A stretch of 64,000 bases of DNA. Source: Thozetella sp. PMI_491. Lineage: Eukaryota > Ascomycota > Sordariomycetes > Chaetosphaeriales > Chaetosphaeriaceae. The stretch lies in NCBI GenBank assembly GCA_021432635.1, contig MU270043.1, forward strand, positions 186,001 to 250,000. The letters are read 5' to 3'. The notes beneath the pieces are model-generated. The model did not search any database. It was not told where the DNA came from and saw only the letters and a program-made list of their open reading frames with translations. Position numbers and translations under genes: made by a program. Below, one piece after another: positions 11,814 through 23,102 of the stretch; position 1 is the first letter of the stretch; each line of letters starts with the position of its first letter.

Positions 11814-12077
11814 GGGGGGAGGAGAAGGTTCGAAGGCTTCGAGAAACCGGCTGGAAGTAATATGGGGGGGGGGGGGAGGGGGAAGGCGCTCCAAGCCTAG
11901 GCGCACTAGGTACCTACTGTACGTATCCCTAGGTGCCTGTCTACCTAGATTTCTAAATTCCATCTTGCCTCTCGGGTGGCTTGCCCTCTTCCTTGGATCG
12001 GATCGTGTCCTCCCCATCTGCGTGGAGGACACCGGGTTTTCTTCCTCCCCTCAACGCTCTCTCCTTCTCCCGTTCCC

Positions 12078-12084
12078 TGACTCA
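12078..12084. promoter_or_regulatory. TGACTCA element (Gcn4/CPC1-type)
   Basis: A perfect TGACTCA palindrome lies about 1.04 kb upstream of leu1. Gcn4/CPC1 proteins bind this site in general amino-acid control. A 7-mer can occur by chance and the distance is long, so the link to leu1 is tentative. Confidence 0.25.
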
Positions 12085-12602
12085 AAGGGTAGCAAAGTAG
12101 TAAACAGCGAAATAGGACTCGGCGCTCCATCTGGGCTCCATAATTACCTAAATAATGCTCAACCGTCGCCCCAGCTTGTCCAGGAGAGCTTGGGGGAAGG
12201 GCCGAGTGGAAAGCAGCCTTTATCTGGCATTGACTCGGTGCCACAAGCTACGGCTATGTGACAAAAGTTCCGAACATCCGGCATGCGCAGAGCCGGCGCT
12301 GGCGAGCACCGCTTCCACCACTCGGCGCTAGAGCAGCATGACGCCCTCATTCGTACCACATCCGAAGGGAAAGCTGCGGACCATCAGGGATACGCGAGTC
12401 GGCACTTGTCATGAACCCAGCCCGGGGCCACTGTGAAAATGCAATGTTATCTAGCGACTGTCATCATGGCCCAAGGGCTACTTCTAGGGTGAGGTGGATA
12501 GGCAACCAAGCGCGGGGAAGATTCCCACCCTGTCCAACCCTACTACGCGTCCCCTCGGATGTACCAACCGGAACGGTCGATCCTATGCTCCTTATCTGCC
12601 TT

Positions 12603-14630
12603 CTACGCACCCGGAAAGACGGTGAATCGAGCGAGCGCTCCCACCGCCCTCGAGGCCACAATCTCAATCCCAACCACCAGTTCCCAAAAGAGCAGGAACA
12701 AGAGGACGAGCATTGCAGCCAAAACGCAGGCCATTGCGCAGTCCCTTGCTGTCAACCGGCCCCGAGTGGCTCGGATACGCATAGCCGACTTCTCGTCCAG
12801 CATCGGCTTAGCTATGCTCATATACGCCGAGAGAAAGCTTGCGAGGAGGCCATGCAGGGCAACGATCAGCCCTGTCAGAACTGCACCCAGCAGTCCGGCA
12901 AGCTCTCCCCACCCACCCGCCTTAGGCTCGTTGTCCCTGGATACATGCGGTCCCGTGTCTCCTCCTGCGCCCGCCACGCCCGTCCTCCCCACGGCGAGCA
13001 TCGCTCTCCGCGCCGCGATCTGGGGTACGGCCACCTTGCTGTGCGCTGCAGGCTTCCGCTGATACCATACCCCCGCTCCCCCTACTTCCCCCTCTGCTTC
13101 CTGGGAGAGCGTTCCGTTCTTCATCTCCTGCTTCGGCGTCCTCACTAGCCTGACTGACGTAGTAACTTTTGGTGGAGATCGTAGCATGTGGCGCGGCCCC
13201 GCCACACGGCCGCCGTGTTCCGGGAGGAGACCGGGGCCGGCGAGACTCGGCGAACCGCTGCGCTCTGTCTTGACCAGGGAGACCTGCTGCTTCGAAGGCA
13301 CGCATGACCTTGACTTGCGATGTTCTTGAGACGGCGTAGTCCGGCGGAAGTTGTGGTTGGACCATAGACGATGACTCCCTCGGAACTGAGTATTGGGCGT
13401 GTAGTCGCGGAGGGTCCCCCGCTGAAGCGCTGCTCCTTCTAACGTTGCTCCTGGGACCGGGCATACAGGCAGTGAGAGGTACCTGGGCAATCTTGCCGGC
13501 GGTAATAACGGGAGAAGTCTGCCTTGCGGATTTCTCAGAGATGCTCGTGGCAGCTGCGAGTGTCCCGTCCTTGTCACCATGTCTTCCTTGTCCCTGTCCG
13601 TGCCGTTCGCCATGCTGGCCACCCACGAAGGATGTTTTCCTCGTGGCCGCGACTGGTGCCGAATCAAAGTCCCTGAGCAGCCAGTAGTGGTGGTGGTGAA
13701 TGTGAAAGCAGATTTGTCCAGCTCCATGCCTTCGTCCTGGGGCAGCCCGGGCATCCGTAGGTTTATCTCCTGCTTCTTCAGGGACGGCAACTTCGCTGTC
13801 TGTGGGTGCGGCGGCCTCTGCTCCTGGAACGTAGTTCTCTCCTTCGGTTCGCGCGGAGGATTTCTCGCGGGAAGTGCTAGCAAACCGGACTGGTTTTCGC
13901 CGCACTGCGACAGTTCGTGCTGTTTCACATAAGTTCCTGAAGTTGATAGGTGGTTGGTGATGTTGTAAGGGTGAACCAAACGGCTGGAGCTTGGAACGGA
14001 CTCACAGGGCGCGATGGTGGGCTCGGCTTTAGCCTCGACAGTCTCGTTCTCAGGTTCTGACTGGATGATCGGGCTCAGCTGTGGCTCTGCTGCGGACGAC
14101 CACTCCCCACGCCGACGTGTCCAGCCCAACTTCGCCTGGGAGGCTCTCAGCTGGTCTTTTTTCTCTTTCATCCTCTCCAGTTTTTGCTGTGCCATTTGCG
14201 TCTGGGCGTCCTCAAACTCGCGGAATGCCTTCGCTGCCCGGTCCCGTAGTTCTTTCACGTGGGCATCTTCCCGGGAGCCCATGTCGCAGTCGGAGCTGCT
14301 CGTAGGCGTGAGGACATCGCGTTCGCCAGTGTGTGGATTCGCCCCTTGGATGCCGAGCCAGTCGCCAGATGCCTTGAGGTCGCGGCGCCGCCGGTGAGAC
14401 TTCCTCTTGGCTAAAAGGAGCGCTTGCGGTGTACTTTCCTCGTCATCCGAGGCATTCTGAGGTTCATCGTCGAGGGCCTTCGGTATGCGCCAAGAAACGA
14501 GGTCATCCTGGCTTGGATGGTTCGCCGACAGGGCAGCATCGCTGTTCAACTTCGTGTGCGTATTGCTTCGTACCTTTTTGAACAGTCGCTTCAGGGAGTT
14601 AGTATGGGGAGGCGACAATGACATATTCAC
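12603..14630 (-). CDS. Hypothetical Ser/Arg/Pro-rich protein with two C-terminal hydrophobic segments
   Basis: Read as a single exon this gives 675 residues and no family I recognise. The N-terminal part (1-60) is basic, followed by a charged helical, possibly coiled-coil stretch around 135-185 (many Glu, Lys, Arg, Gln). The middle is low-complexity and disordered. Near the C-terminus are two hydrophobic segments, at about residues 563-590 (GELAGLLGAVLTGLIVALHG) and 625-655 (rich in Leu, Val, Ala), which suggest membrane attachment. A second minus-strand frame is open across 12922-13905, and its composition in the middle is at least as protein-like. One or two introns may therefore have been missed and the central third may be read in the wrong frame. 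The ends are better supported than the middle. Confidence 0.5.
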   Translation of the reverse strand: MNMSLSPPHTNSLKRLFKKVRSNTHTKLNSDAALSANHPSQDDLVSWRIPKALDDEPQNASDDEESTPQALLLAKRKSHRRRRDLKASGDWLGIQGANPHTGERDVLTPTSSSDCDMGSREDAHVKELRDRAAKAFREFEDAQTQMAQQKLERMKEKKDQLRASQAKLGWTRRRGEWSSAAEPQLSPIIQSEPENETVEAKAEPTIAPCESVPSSSRLVHPYNITNHLSTSGTYVKQHELSQCGENQSGLLALPARNPPREPKERTTFQEQRPPHPQTAKLPSLKKQEINLRMPGLPQDEGMELDKSAFTFTTTTTGCSGTLIRHQSRPRGKHPSWVASMANGTDRDKEDMVTRTGHSQLPRASLRNPQGRLLPLLPPARLPRYLSLPVCPVPGATLEGAALQRGTLRDYTPNTQFRGSHRLWSNHNFRRTTPSQEHRKSRSCVPSKQQVSLVKTERSGSPSLAGPGLLPEHGGRVAGPRHMLRSPPKVTTSVRLVRTPKQEMKNGTLSQEAEGEVGGAGVWYQRKPAAHSKVAVPQIAARRAMLAVGRTGVAGAGGDTGPHVSRDNEPKAGGWGELAGLLGAVLTGLIVALHGLLASFLSAYMSIAKPMLDEKSAMRIRATRGRLTARDCAMACVLAAMLVLLFLLFWELVVGIEIVASRAVGALARFTVFPGA

Positions 14631-15198
14631 GGCAAATAAGTGATGGCGTAGACTCTATTCTTCCGATCCCTTCTCCATGGACTGCATACAACCGCCAAAG
14701 AGACACTCCGGAATGAACAAAGGGGTCTCTCAGGAGAAATTTTCCAACTCTAGCACGTGAAAGGGAATGGCACCATCCTTCCCGGAGGGTCTCAACGCTT
14801 AGAGAAGGTAGCTAGCCTAGGTAGGTATTCATACTAGGAAGCAGCGAGTGCAAGTTTAGATGCCCTGGTCAGGTACTATCCTTGACTGCATATAATTAGG
14901 CAGGTGACGCCGCAGAAACCTTTCGGCTTCGTCGGTCCTGGCTATGTCGCCCGAAGGATGTGCTTCTGATCAACGGACAGGTTACCTGTATTGCAGGATA
15001 CAGTCCACTCGTAAAGAATGCAAAGTGCCTACGACATGGCATACAAACACAACACAACAAACACCGCACGCCGCCGTTTATTGTTAATGACAACGCCTGC
15101 AAATGCCGAACGCGGGAGTAATGACTGCTGTGGTCCCAAATAACACAGATGGCCCCCCCCTTCTAGAATGACCATATTACCATACTGTCTCCAGATTC
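14631..15198. other. Intergenic spacer
   Basis: It contains the upstream region of the preceding minus-strand gene and the 3' end of the Nur1 gene. A CCTAGGTAGGTA-type motif lies near 14815-14828. I see nothing else. Confidence 0.5.
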
Positions 15199-16751
15199 TC
15201 ATCCCTGGTAAACTCGGGACGGGAACCGCTCTTGGTTCCAACGATTCGCCCTCGCGGCGGCGGCGTCATACGGCCTCGCCGATTGCCCCGTGAGTGGCTC
15301 AAAGCCGTGCGTCGTCGCTCTACGGTTGTCCTTGACGGGGCTGCTTTGCTTTATCATTCTCTCCGCTAGCCCCCGTTGCTCCATGGCGGCCATATCTCTC
15401 GAGTTCTTGATAGGACTCTTCATATCACCCATGCTTGTTGCCTTCTTAAGGGGCGAGTTCACGTGCTGGTATACGCCGAGGTTTCCGCCTCCGTAGTTTG
15501 GTTCCGGAGGGCTCATCCTCACCGCGGTGGAAATGCCAGTCGAGAGGGTAGATTGTGGCTGGAGTGGCCGGATAGGAGGGGACTGCATATTAGGCGGCAG
15601 GCTCTGGCGAGATCGGATAGGAGGAGACACGATGCTGGCCGGTAAACTCTGCCGAAGACCAGACGGCCGACTCTGAGTGAAGCCATCAGACGGCCGAGAG
15701 TGCTTGGCTGGCGGAGTAAAAAGGCTTGGGGACATGACATTCCTTGTCTGTGGGCCCATGCTGTCCGGGTCGTAGTGTTTAGCATAGTTGGGATTGGGGT
15801 TTGTCTTGAAGCCACGGAGAAGTTGCGTCGTTGGCGTTCCCACCTCAACAGCTTCCTCCTCGAGACCACCCTCTCCGATAGACACTTGCACACCCGCTTC
15901 CCGAACCACCGGGTGCAGTCTGGGATGCACAAACTTGGTGTCGTACTCGTGCAGAACCTCCCTCTGGATAATCGCTGTGTCTTTGGCCTGCTGGGTGAAC
16001 CGGGTCTGCAGCAGCAGCAGCTGGGCGGACAAGATGACCTGGAGAACCAGGCACTTGAAGACTGATACGCTTGGCCTAGGGTCTAGCGGAGGCAGCGGTA
16101 GGAAGAGCAGGTGGACAAGCACATGTCCGGGGCTGAAGAGGCACAAAATTCGCAAAGTCGCTGGATAGGGATCCCACACTCTGAGCTCCCACACATCGCG
16201 GGTTATGTCGGGATGAGCCCTTGCTTCTGCCGACTCGGATCCGATCATATCATGCAAGTACTGCATGGGCGAAGAAGACGCTGGGGATGAATCGACTCGG
16301 ACGCGTTGTGCGTTGGGTGTAGATGGGCCGGCCTTCTCGACGTTGGCTTCAAAGAGTCGGTAGTGGCGCGATCGCGTCATGGCGTAGAAGGCATTTGCTA
16401 GAGAGACAGAGGCCAGTCCCCAGACGAGAGTCTGAGTCTAGTCGGCGTTAACGTGAAATGCAGTAACCAAAAGCTTGGTGACAAACATACCACAAAGGCT
16501 ACCCAGCTGCTAGCGGGGGCATCTCCGAACACATCATCTGCTGCCGCCTGTGACGCACTAGAGTTGGCACGGGCGAGAAGGAAGAGGAAGTTCGCGGCCA
16601 ATCCAAATCGGGTTCCGAACGTATTCGAATCCCAGTCGAACGTCTGAATCTCTTCGGAGAGCCACAAGTAAAAGTCCATTGGGTTCAGGAACGCCTGGAT
16701 GCGCTCGGAAAGCGGCTTTCGCCGCACTAGTCGTTGTGGTCGAGATGGCAT
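15199..16751 (-). CDS. nur1: Nuclear rim protein 1 homologue (Nur1/Mug154, DUF2418)
   Basis: Exons 16751-16491 and 16431-15199 give about 497 residues. The N-terminus matches the DUF2418 signature of fungal Nur1 proteins: RLVRRKPLSERI, then NPMDFYLWLSEEI and a TxxWDS-type stretch. Hydrophobic segments lie at about residues 50-65, 80-104 (spanning the splice junction), 150-175 and 190-210. They support an inner-nuclear-membrane protein with a long soluble Pro/Ser-rich C-terminal tail. In yeast, Nur1 works with Heh1/Src1 (the CLIP complex) to tether rDNA and heterochromatin to the nuclear edge. The intron donor is GTATGT and the acceptor CAG, phase 0. The tail contains a repeated S(L/I)PP-type element around 15570-15660. 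The gene shares a 508-bp divergent promoter with the V-ATPase gene. Confidence 0.88.
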
Positions 16752-17259
16752 CGTGGGCTGCTGGTATTCTGGCGAGTCGCGGGATCGAGAGAAAAGAAAA
16801 AGTAGAAAAAAGCGGTCACCACATCTCAGTCTGCTCAGGAAGGAAAAAAGAGTCGTCGGATGTGACTGATGATAAAAGGATTGCGTACAAAGGTGGGCGA
16901 CAAAGGCCCTAGAGGCAGGCACGAGTGGATTGTTTACTTTCGATAGATCGGTGACATGGGCAGCTCCCCCAAACGCGGCCAAAAAAAGGTGCCGCTGGCG
17001 GGGATCCTTTCTATGACTGTGTGGCCTGAGGCATTAGCGGGGCTGCTGCGCCTGCGACGCCGAAGCGGCAGGGCGGTCAGAGCTTCCCTGGTTTCTAACT
17101 GCGCAATCCGTCGACCTGGTTTGCGCAGCTTGGGTAAGCTCTCTCTAGCACATCGCAACCCGCACTTCCGAACCTTTGCGCGCTCTCGCCAATCTCCCTA
17201 TATTCTGGGCCTCCATTTGGTAGTGCCTTTCCCCCTCTTCTTTTGTTCCCGAAGAAGAA
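16752..17259. promoter_or_regulatory. Bidirectional promoter region, nur1 / V-ATPase subunit F
   Basis: These 508 bases separate two start codons pointing outward, so both promoters must lie here. The strand toward the V-ATPase gene becomes CT-rich just before its ATG, as is common in fungal leaders. No specific operator is recognised. Confidence 0.5.
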
Positions 17260-17800
17260 ATGGCTTCGACAACAGCGGATTACAAGGATCGCCAGTTCCT
17301 TGCTGTTATAGGGGACGAGGTGAGCGACATAGAGCCTCGGGCTGGACGAGCAAGCAACGCTAACACTGGCAGGATTCTGTGACGGGCCTCCTCCTGGCGG
17401 GTATTGGCGTACGAATATTTGGGTCTGCCATCTACTTGATTGCAGGCGCTAATGGTTAGCAGCATGTCACGGCGCCTCCAGACAACCAGAAGAACTTCCT
17501 GGTAGTGGATGGCAAGACCGACACGGCAGCCATCGAGGCAGCCTTTGACAGGTTCGCCACGGAAAGGAAAGACATCGGAATCATCTTGATCAACCAACAT
17601 GTCAGTATACAGCATAAAGGACGCCCTGAGATTCATGACTGATCATGACGTTCCTACAGATCGCCGACAGGATACGGCATCGGATCGATACCTACACGGC
17701 CGCTTTCCCCACCGTTCTCGAGATACCTAGCAAGGATCACCCGTACGACCCCGAGAAGGACAGTGTACTGCGGAGGGTTCGCCGGCTATTCGGAGAGTAG
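17260..17800 (+). CDS. vma7: V-type proton ATPase subunit F (Vma7)
   Basis: Four exons, 17260-17319, 17373-17408, 17463-17600 and 17660-17800, give 124 residues, the usual size for subunit F. All junctions are phase 0 with GT-AG introns of about 50-60 nt. The protein starts [12 protein letters not shown] and contains the family core: [16 protein letters not shown], then NFLVVD, then [15 protein letters not shown]. Subunit F is part of the V1 rotor stalk linking ATP hydrolysis to proton pumping at the vacuolar membrane. The second exon is only 36 nt, so automated gene callers could miss it. No break or unusual residue is visible. Confidence 0.96.
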
Positions 17801-18149
17801 TCGCTACTTGTCTACAGACTGTTTCGACATGTGACTTTATGCCCCAGACGAAGGGGCTCATGGCATAATCATGCTGGGGTACAGAAGCCGGATCACAGTG
17901 CATAAGACGAGGGGCTCTTCGATGTATGCCAAGTATATGTAACCATTACGGCGAGGCGAGGGGAGCTCGCATGCTTCCTAATACCGGGAGACGGAATCGA
18001 GACAAGAAAGAACGCCGCTTAAACCAGTCATAAGTGACCCCTGGGTTGGAAGAAAATCGCCAATCAATCGACACAAGTGTATGCTCGTAAACCCTTACAA
18101 TCTGGTATCTGCAATTGCTGTAACGCGCCTGTGGCCTCCGTCCAAACTC
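17801..18149. other. Convergent 3' spacer
   Basis: These 349 bases between the convergent V-ATPase and NPC2-like genes should contain both 3' UTRs. No other feature is visible. Confidence 0.5.
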
Positions 18150-18817
18150 TTACAGGTCGAGAGAAAGGCTATCCTTCTTGCCAAATGTGACGACAGCATC
18201 AAGGCAAGTGATGCGCCGCTCATCCTCGGTGTACACATCGGCGTGGACCGTGTACTTGCCCTGGAGGACGAGATTAGCACCTCCTGAGCTACTATGGCAA
18301 GGGGGATGAAGAGAGTGACGACATACCGGAGGAATCTCCTTGGGTAGCTCCACAGACTTGGTGATGGTGAGGATGCCCTCCTTGATAGGGCACTCTAGGT
18401 CGACGTTGCCGATCTGGTCGCAGAGATCGGCCTTCATGTTGACGAGGCGGATATAGCCATACTTGACTTGCAGGTTGACAAAGGAGCCCTGCTCGATCTG
18501 CTCCTTTACCTTGCCCGTAGCCGTGATGATCAACTCCTGGCCCCTAAACATCACAGTGTTAGATGCACTGCACGCAAACCGAAAGACCATCCGAGGTCGG
18601 GGAGGTTGACTCACGCTTCCGGGGGGTTGGGCGAGAGGTCGACGCTCTTGATTTCGATGAGGTCGTCGCTGCGAGCGGCCTCGCAAAACTTGAGTGGAGA
18701 CTTGCCCGGGACGTCGAGCTCGTCGTCGAGGATGATGCTCTGGTCGTCGGCGCCCCAGAGGCCAAGCGAGTTGGCGCCGACCGCAAGGGCGGCGAGAAGC
18801 GTCGGGGTGAATCTCAT
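18150..18817 (-). CDS. npc2: NPC2-like phosphatidylglycerol/phosphatidylinositol transfer protein (ML domain)
   Basis: Exons 18817-18615, 18543-18327 and 18260-18150 give 176 residues. A signal peptide is evident (MRFTPTLLAALAVGANS). The mature part is an ML (MD-2-related lipid recognition) domain with conserved cysteines in the contexts KFCEAA, DLCDQIG, LECPI and RITCLDA, which form its disulfides. Fungal members of this size are annotated as PG/PI transfer proteins and are orthologous to yeast Npc2, which carries sterols in the vacuole lumen. Introns are GT-AG with donors GTGAGT and GTATGT, and the last has a GTGCTAAT branch site. The first junction splits an Ala codon (GC|G). The length is typical for the family and nothing is missing. 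Confidence 0.93.
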
Positions 18818-21077
18818 CGCGTAGGATTGCGAGTGGCGACGATAGCGAGGCCAAGCTCACCGCAAATTATCGAACCGCTGGGTTATCTGCCGCCGTGGTT
18901 GAGGGTCTTTATCGGAGGTGCTTGGGAAGTCGGAGGGCTGGTGACGAGGTTGAAGGACCCAACGGCGGAGTGAGGGAGCGGCCAAAAGAAGGCGGTGCGG
19001 ATTGGCCGAACGACGACTAAAATCGGGACGTCATGAGGCCTGGGCTGGGGGGCAGCTGGGGGTGGCTCAGGTGGGTCCGCAGCCTTTCCCAGTTCCAGGC
19101 TTGCGAGGTTCCGCCCAACCACTGCGCAGAGGCGGGGAGGCCTATCAACGGCCTATCAGCTGACGCAATTGCAACACAAGGGGCGTCATCCTTGTGGTTC
19201 ACGATTGCACGCCACCCACTTGCCCGCCGACGAGACGCTGGCAGAACTACGGGCTCGGGTCTGGACTGGGACAATAAAGTGCATGACGATGCCATGGCAA
19301 TTCGGACGAGCCGGGACCACTGCGCAAAGGGATTCAAGAGAGGCCTACGGCGAGACAGCCTCGGGCCGGTCGCACGGCGGAGAACTAACAACCCCTCACT
19401 TTCAATGGAGCTTGTGAAGGGTGACGACAAGACTAGGGGCAGGAATCCACCGCCCAAGCGTCCATGCGAGGGGACATCCTCATAGGGTTATCGCAAATAG
19501 TGCCCATCCATCTAGAGGAATGATGGGCCATGGCGACCATGTTTCTCGGTTATGTTTCTCACGCGGCAACACGATTCGATAAAAGGAGGGGAATTGTTGG
19601 CTGGGTTGACGATGCCAGCGCTCACTCGCCGCCCTGCAGCTGGCAGGGGGGGGGGGGGGGGGGGTCTAGCTCACGGGTAGCGTTCGCGTCATATCGACTC
19701 GTAGACCAGCCGAGCGACCGTCCACATCACAATGTCTAGATCTAGTATTAGGTGTAGCACTGAGCAATTTCATGGCTATACCAAAGGACATGAGGCAACA
19801 ATTCGGGTATGAACCGGCTCTTGAAGGAATGCATCCTTAGTTCGGACCCCGCCTACTACTTTGGTGCGTCTCCTCTATCATCTGCCATATGAGGGTACGT
19901 GGAAGCACGGCGAGCGTATTCGGGTGTCACTCAAGTCGATACGGTCCATTCGATCGAGTCGTTTCTAAACGCACGAACGATGTGGTCTCGAGGCCAGAGG
20001 CAGAAAGTGACAATATCCGTCGTGCTAGGGCGTTAATGTCTAGTGCAAGTTCTCGGGGATGGGCAACTGAGGGGGCTCGGCGTGGGAGGCGCTCAGGGGA
20101 ACCAAGGAGCTGGCTTCGGTCGAGACTATGGTGATGGCAAGGAGCGTCGAGACTCGGGTGCGATAGCGATCGGGTTTTGGCTGAAGGAAAGCACGCCTGG
20201 GCAGTGATGCAGCACGGGGATCCGCCTATCTTCCATGCTCGCAGGCAGCGGTCCGTCGAATGGAGCCGGAACCGACACAGGCATGAGCGCGGGTGGCCAT
20301 GGGCAGTCGGGTCGTGCTTTGGAAAAGAGATAACAGAAAGCTTTTAAGAGTTCCGGGAAGAGGGCGGTGGATGGCGAGAGGGGGCGCTGAACACGAACCA
20401 GCAGACGCCTGCAGCATAGCCACCACTCATGCAGAGCAAGTTTTCCGGCTCCAATCAGCTGCCAGAACAACGCCGGAGACGAGCCAGCACCAGCGATCAG
20501 GCACTAATTCGAGGGTCCCGAGGAACGCCCACAGGGGAGAAGGCCCATTCGGATTGTGGTTAGTCGCAGGCCTCGAAATGGCGAAGGGATGATCCCAGTC
20601 CGCCTAAAGACAAGTGGCTGTTTGAGTTTCCTGTGCCCCCCGTTTAAACTTCGACGCACTTTGTCCCGGCGCGAGCACCACAACCAGATGGGGGGCTTGT
20701 GAGTGCATCGGTCTTGGACGGCCTCGCCAATATATGAGTTCAAGGAGGCAACAGCCAGAATTTTCTCCAGAAGGAGAGAGGGGGGGAAGGAATGGTCCAT
20801 CCCGGATCCAGGGCCTCCCAGGCCAGGTCAGGTCAGACTCGCGACAGACCAAACGCCGCCCCCCCTGCAACTGTGACTCGACGGTGGCTCGCACGACGTC
20901 AAGCACCCTGGTGTGGGAGCAGTGGAGGGGGAAGCGACCGAAAGAGGAGGGGGGACACCAAAGGCATGCCACCACGGTTTGAACTAGGAGGCGATATCGC
21001 ACGGCAGTGGGACCATGAGGGGGATGCTAGACCAGGAGTCGAGACTTTACTGCAGGGAGACAAGACCGAACAGCGGC

Positions 21078-21130
21078 TACTGCACTGCACTGCACTGTAC
21101 TGTACTGTACTGTACTGTACTGTACTGTAG
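21078..21130. repeat. Pentanucleotide repeat (ACTGC then ACTGT, about 10 copies)
   Basis: The run starts with GCACT units and changes to GTACT units by a single substitution, then continues uninterrupted to about 21130. It lies in the intergenic spacer. Confidence 0.85.
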
Positions 21131-21952
21131 CGTAGCAGCATGCATGTCAGACCTTAGAGATGCGCGATTCGTCTTGCTCACTGCCGAGAGAAAAAGAGTT
21201 CAACAAAGGGCGTACTTCCTATCACTTTCTTTCTCCTATCCTCAAGGACCGCCTCTCTTTTTTCTCTCTCCCCCCGTTCTCCTGGGGTCTACTCGCGCGT
21301 TCCATGCCAGAGAGACCTCAGAAAACAGCCTTCCAGTGCATCATTCCGGCTTTATCCATGGAGGTGTCTCGATAAACCGCGACTGCTAAGGGCCCTGGCG
21401 TTTGAGGGGTCCAGGGCGTGCGCGACACTCATTATGGCCACGCCCAAGTAGCCCCTGATCCACTGAGAGCTGAACAATCTGGAGGACCCTGGCTTAAAAT
21501 AACGATGCTAGAATCGGCGAATTTCGCATCAGAAAAAAATTGGACCCGGACTGCCCAACAAAACCCAGCCCGTTCTCGCGCCGTCATAAGCAATCTTTCC
21601 CACTTTTTATTACGGCCTTGCTCTGCGCCCACGCAGTCGCGTCGCAGTTGCAGCGCCCTCGCTCTGCGACCTTCCCTGCGCACCCAGCCAAGCCAGCCAG
21701 CCTTCCTGCCAGCATCGAGAATTGGCAGTTGCTCAGTGCGTCTCGGAATTCGCCGCGATCTTGTTAGGAACCTAAAACCTAACTTTATGCCGCTGTTTTC
21801 TTTCGGGACTGGTTGGTGCTTCCTCTTGGTCGAGGATTATCAGTAGGGTCCCAAATCTCTGATGAGGTGACTGGCAGCGAGTCGTAGGTGTAGAGGTGAC
21901 GCTGACCAATTGCTTCAAAAAATGATTGCCAGACCATGAAGACCACGGGCAG

Positions 21953-21985
<33 letters not shown>

Positions 21986-22080
21986 NNNNNNNNNNNNNNN
22001 NNNNNNNNNNNNNNNNNNNNNNNNNNNNNNNNNNNNNNNNNNNNNNNNNNNNNNNNNNNNNNNNNNNNNNNNNNNCCCCC
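21953..22080. other. Poly-C tract running into a 90-N assembly gap
   Basis: Thirty-three C residues (21953-21985) precede 90 unknown bases (21986-22075), with C again on the other side. The assembler probably broke at a long C homopolymer. The true length is unknown. Confidence 0.95.
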
Positions 22081-23078
22081 TTCTCCCCCTTCCCCGCTCG
22101 TCCCTCGAGGCAAGCGCTGCATTTTTTCAACCCGCGCGACTCCTCTTTTTCGCCGCCCACCGCCTTTCCGCCTGTTCCGTTTCTAGTTTAGCGTATTTGA
22201 AGAATACCTGCAGAAATTCAGGAACCTGACTGGTCGAGGACGCTAGCAGTGGACCTACCCTCTTTCAAGGTGCGCTAGGCAAGGTGACCTTAGCTGAGCT
22301 TACAGAAAAAACATGCTCCCTGCCTTGAGCCCCCCCTGCCCCGCGAATTTCTTGTCCCAGCTCGGCAGGAAACAAGTTCCTCGTCTGCTGCTGCCCTGTG
22401 ATTGGCCGCGCTCGTGGCCTTGGACTTTGGATCTGCCATTCTCTCTCACTCTTGCAATCCCGCTGAAGCGCAGCGCTCTGTGGTCTTTCGTGTTGGGTGT
22501 GGGCCCCCTCTCAAGTCCGTTCTTCCCATCCTCCTCTCCTTCAAACTCTTCCCTTATTTTCATTCCCGCTGTTTCGCGTCCCCAACTCGAGTCGCCGTCG
22601 CGCGTTTTGGCCTCGAACTGCTCCAGAGTCGTCATACTCCCACTCGGGCACCCTGCTCTACGGTTTCGACACCCTCTTTGTCCCTCGAGCCCACCTTCGC
22701 CGCCGCGTCCCTCCCCTGTCAACTCGAGTGCTGTCAAGACGAGTTTGCCCACCTCTGCGCGAGCGATCCCAATCCGCCCTCATTTGCCCACCACCACCAC
22801 CTTTTTTTCTCGATTCCGCCCTCGCTTTGGGAATCGTCGCGGCCACTGGCGTCGTTTGCGCGCTTTTTCGCCTGCCCCCCCTTCGCCGCCGTCGGCCTGC
22901 CCTACCTGCGACTGAGCGAACAGAACGAAGCGCTCGAGGCGTCGCGCCCGCTCCCGTGAACTACCCTCGACGGCAGCAGTGCGCCTCCGCGACCTTGGCG
23001 AATGACTCTCGCAGTCTCGACATTGTCATTCTCTTCTGCCTACTACCCAGTACAAACCCCGTCGTATCGCGCGCCAGC

Positions 23079-23102
23079 ATGCCCCCAAGGCGTCAGAGAT
23101 AA
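23079..23102 (+). promoter_or_regulatory. Short upstream ORF before the Set3-type gene
   Basis: ATG followed by six codons and TAA (MPPRRQR) ends 52 bases before the main start. It matters only if the leader begins upstream and contains no intron here. Confidence 0.35.

Larger units (their letters stand above)
11042..12602. other. leu1 upstream region and spacer
   Basis: This 1.56 kb holds the leu1 promoter. It includes a Leu3-type site at 11132, a long G-run at about 11776-11812 and a second near 11866. AGGTAGGTA-type motifs lie near 11690-11705 and 11908-11945. A TGACTCA site is at 12078. No convincing coding region is visible; the long frames across the G-runs are low-complexity. Confidence 0.5.

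Noticed and set aside
12411..13148. 245-codon plus-strand frame
   Set aside because: Opposite the C-terminal hydrophobic segments of the minus-strand gene. Its composition is typical of an antisense shadow.
19017..19485. Overlapping 146- and 150-codon frames on opposite strands
   Set aside because: The mirror-image overlap and lack of any motif fit chance open frames in GC-rich DNA.
22300..23102. Overlapping plus-strand frames before the Set3-type gene
   Set aside because: CT-rich leader-type DNA rarely contains stops. Composition is Pro/Ser/Arg-biased in all frames and no domain is present.
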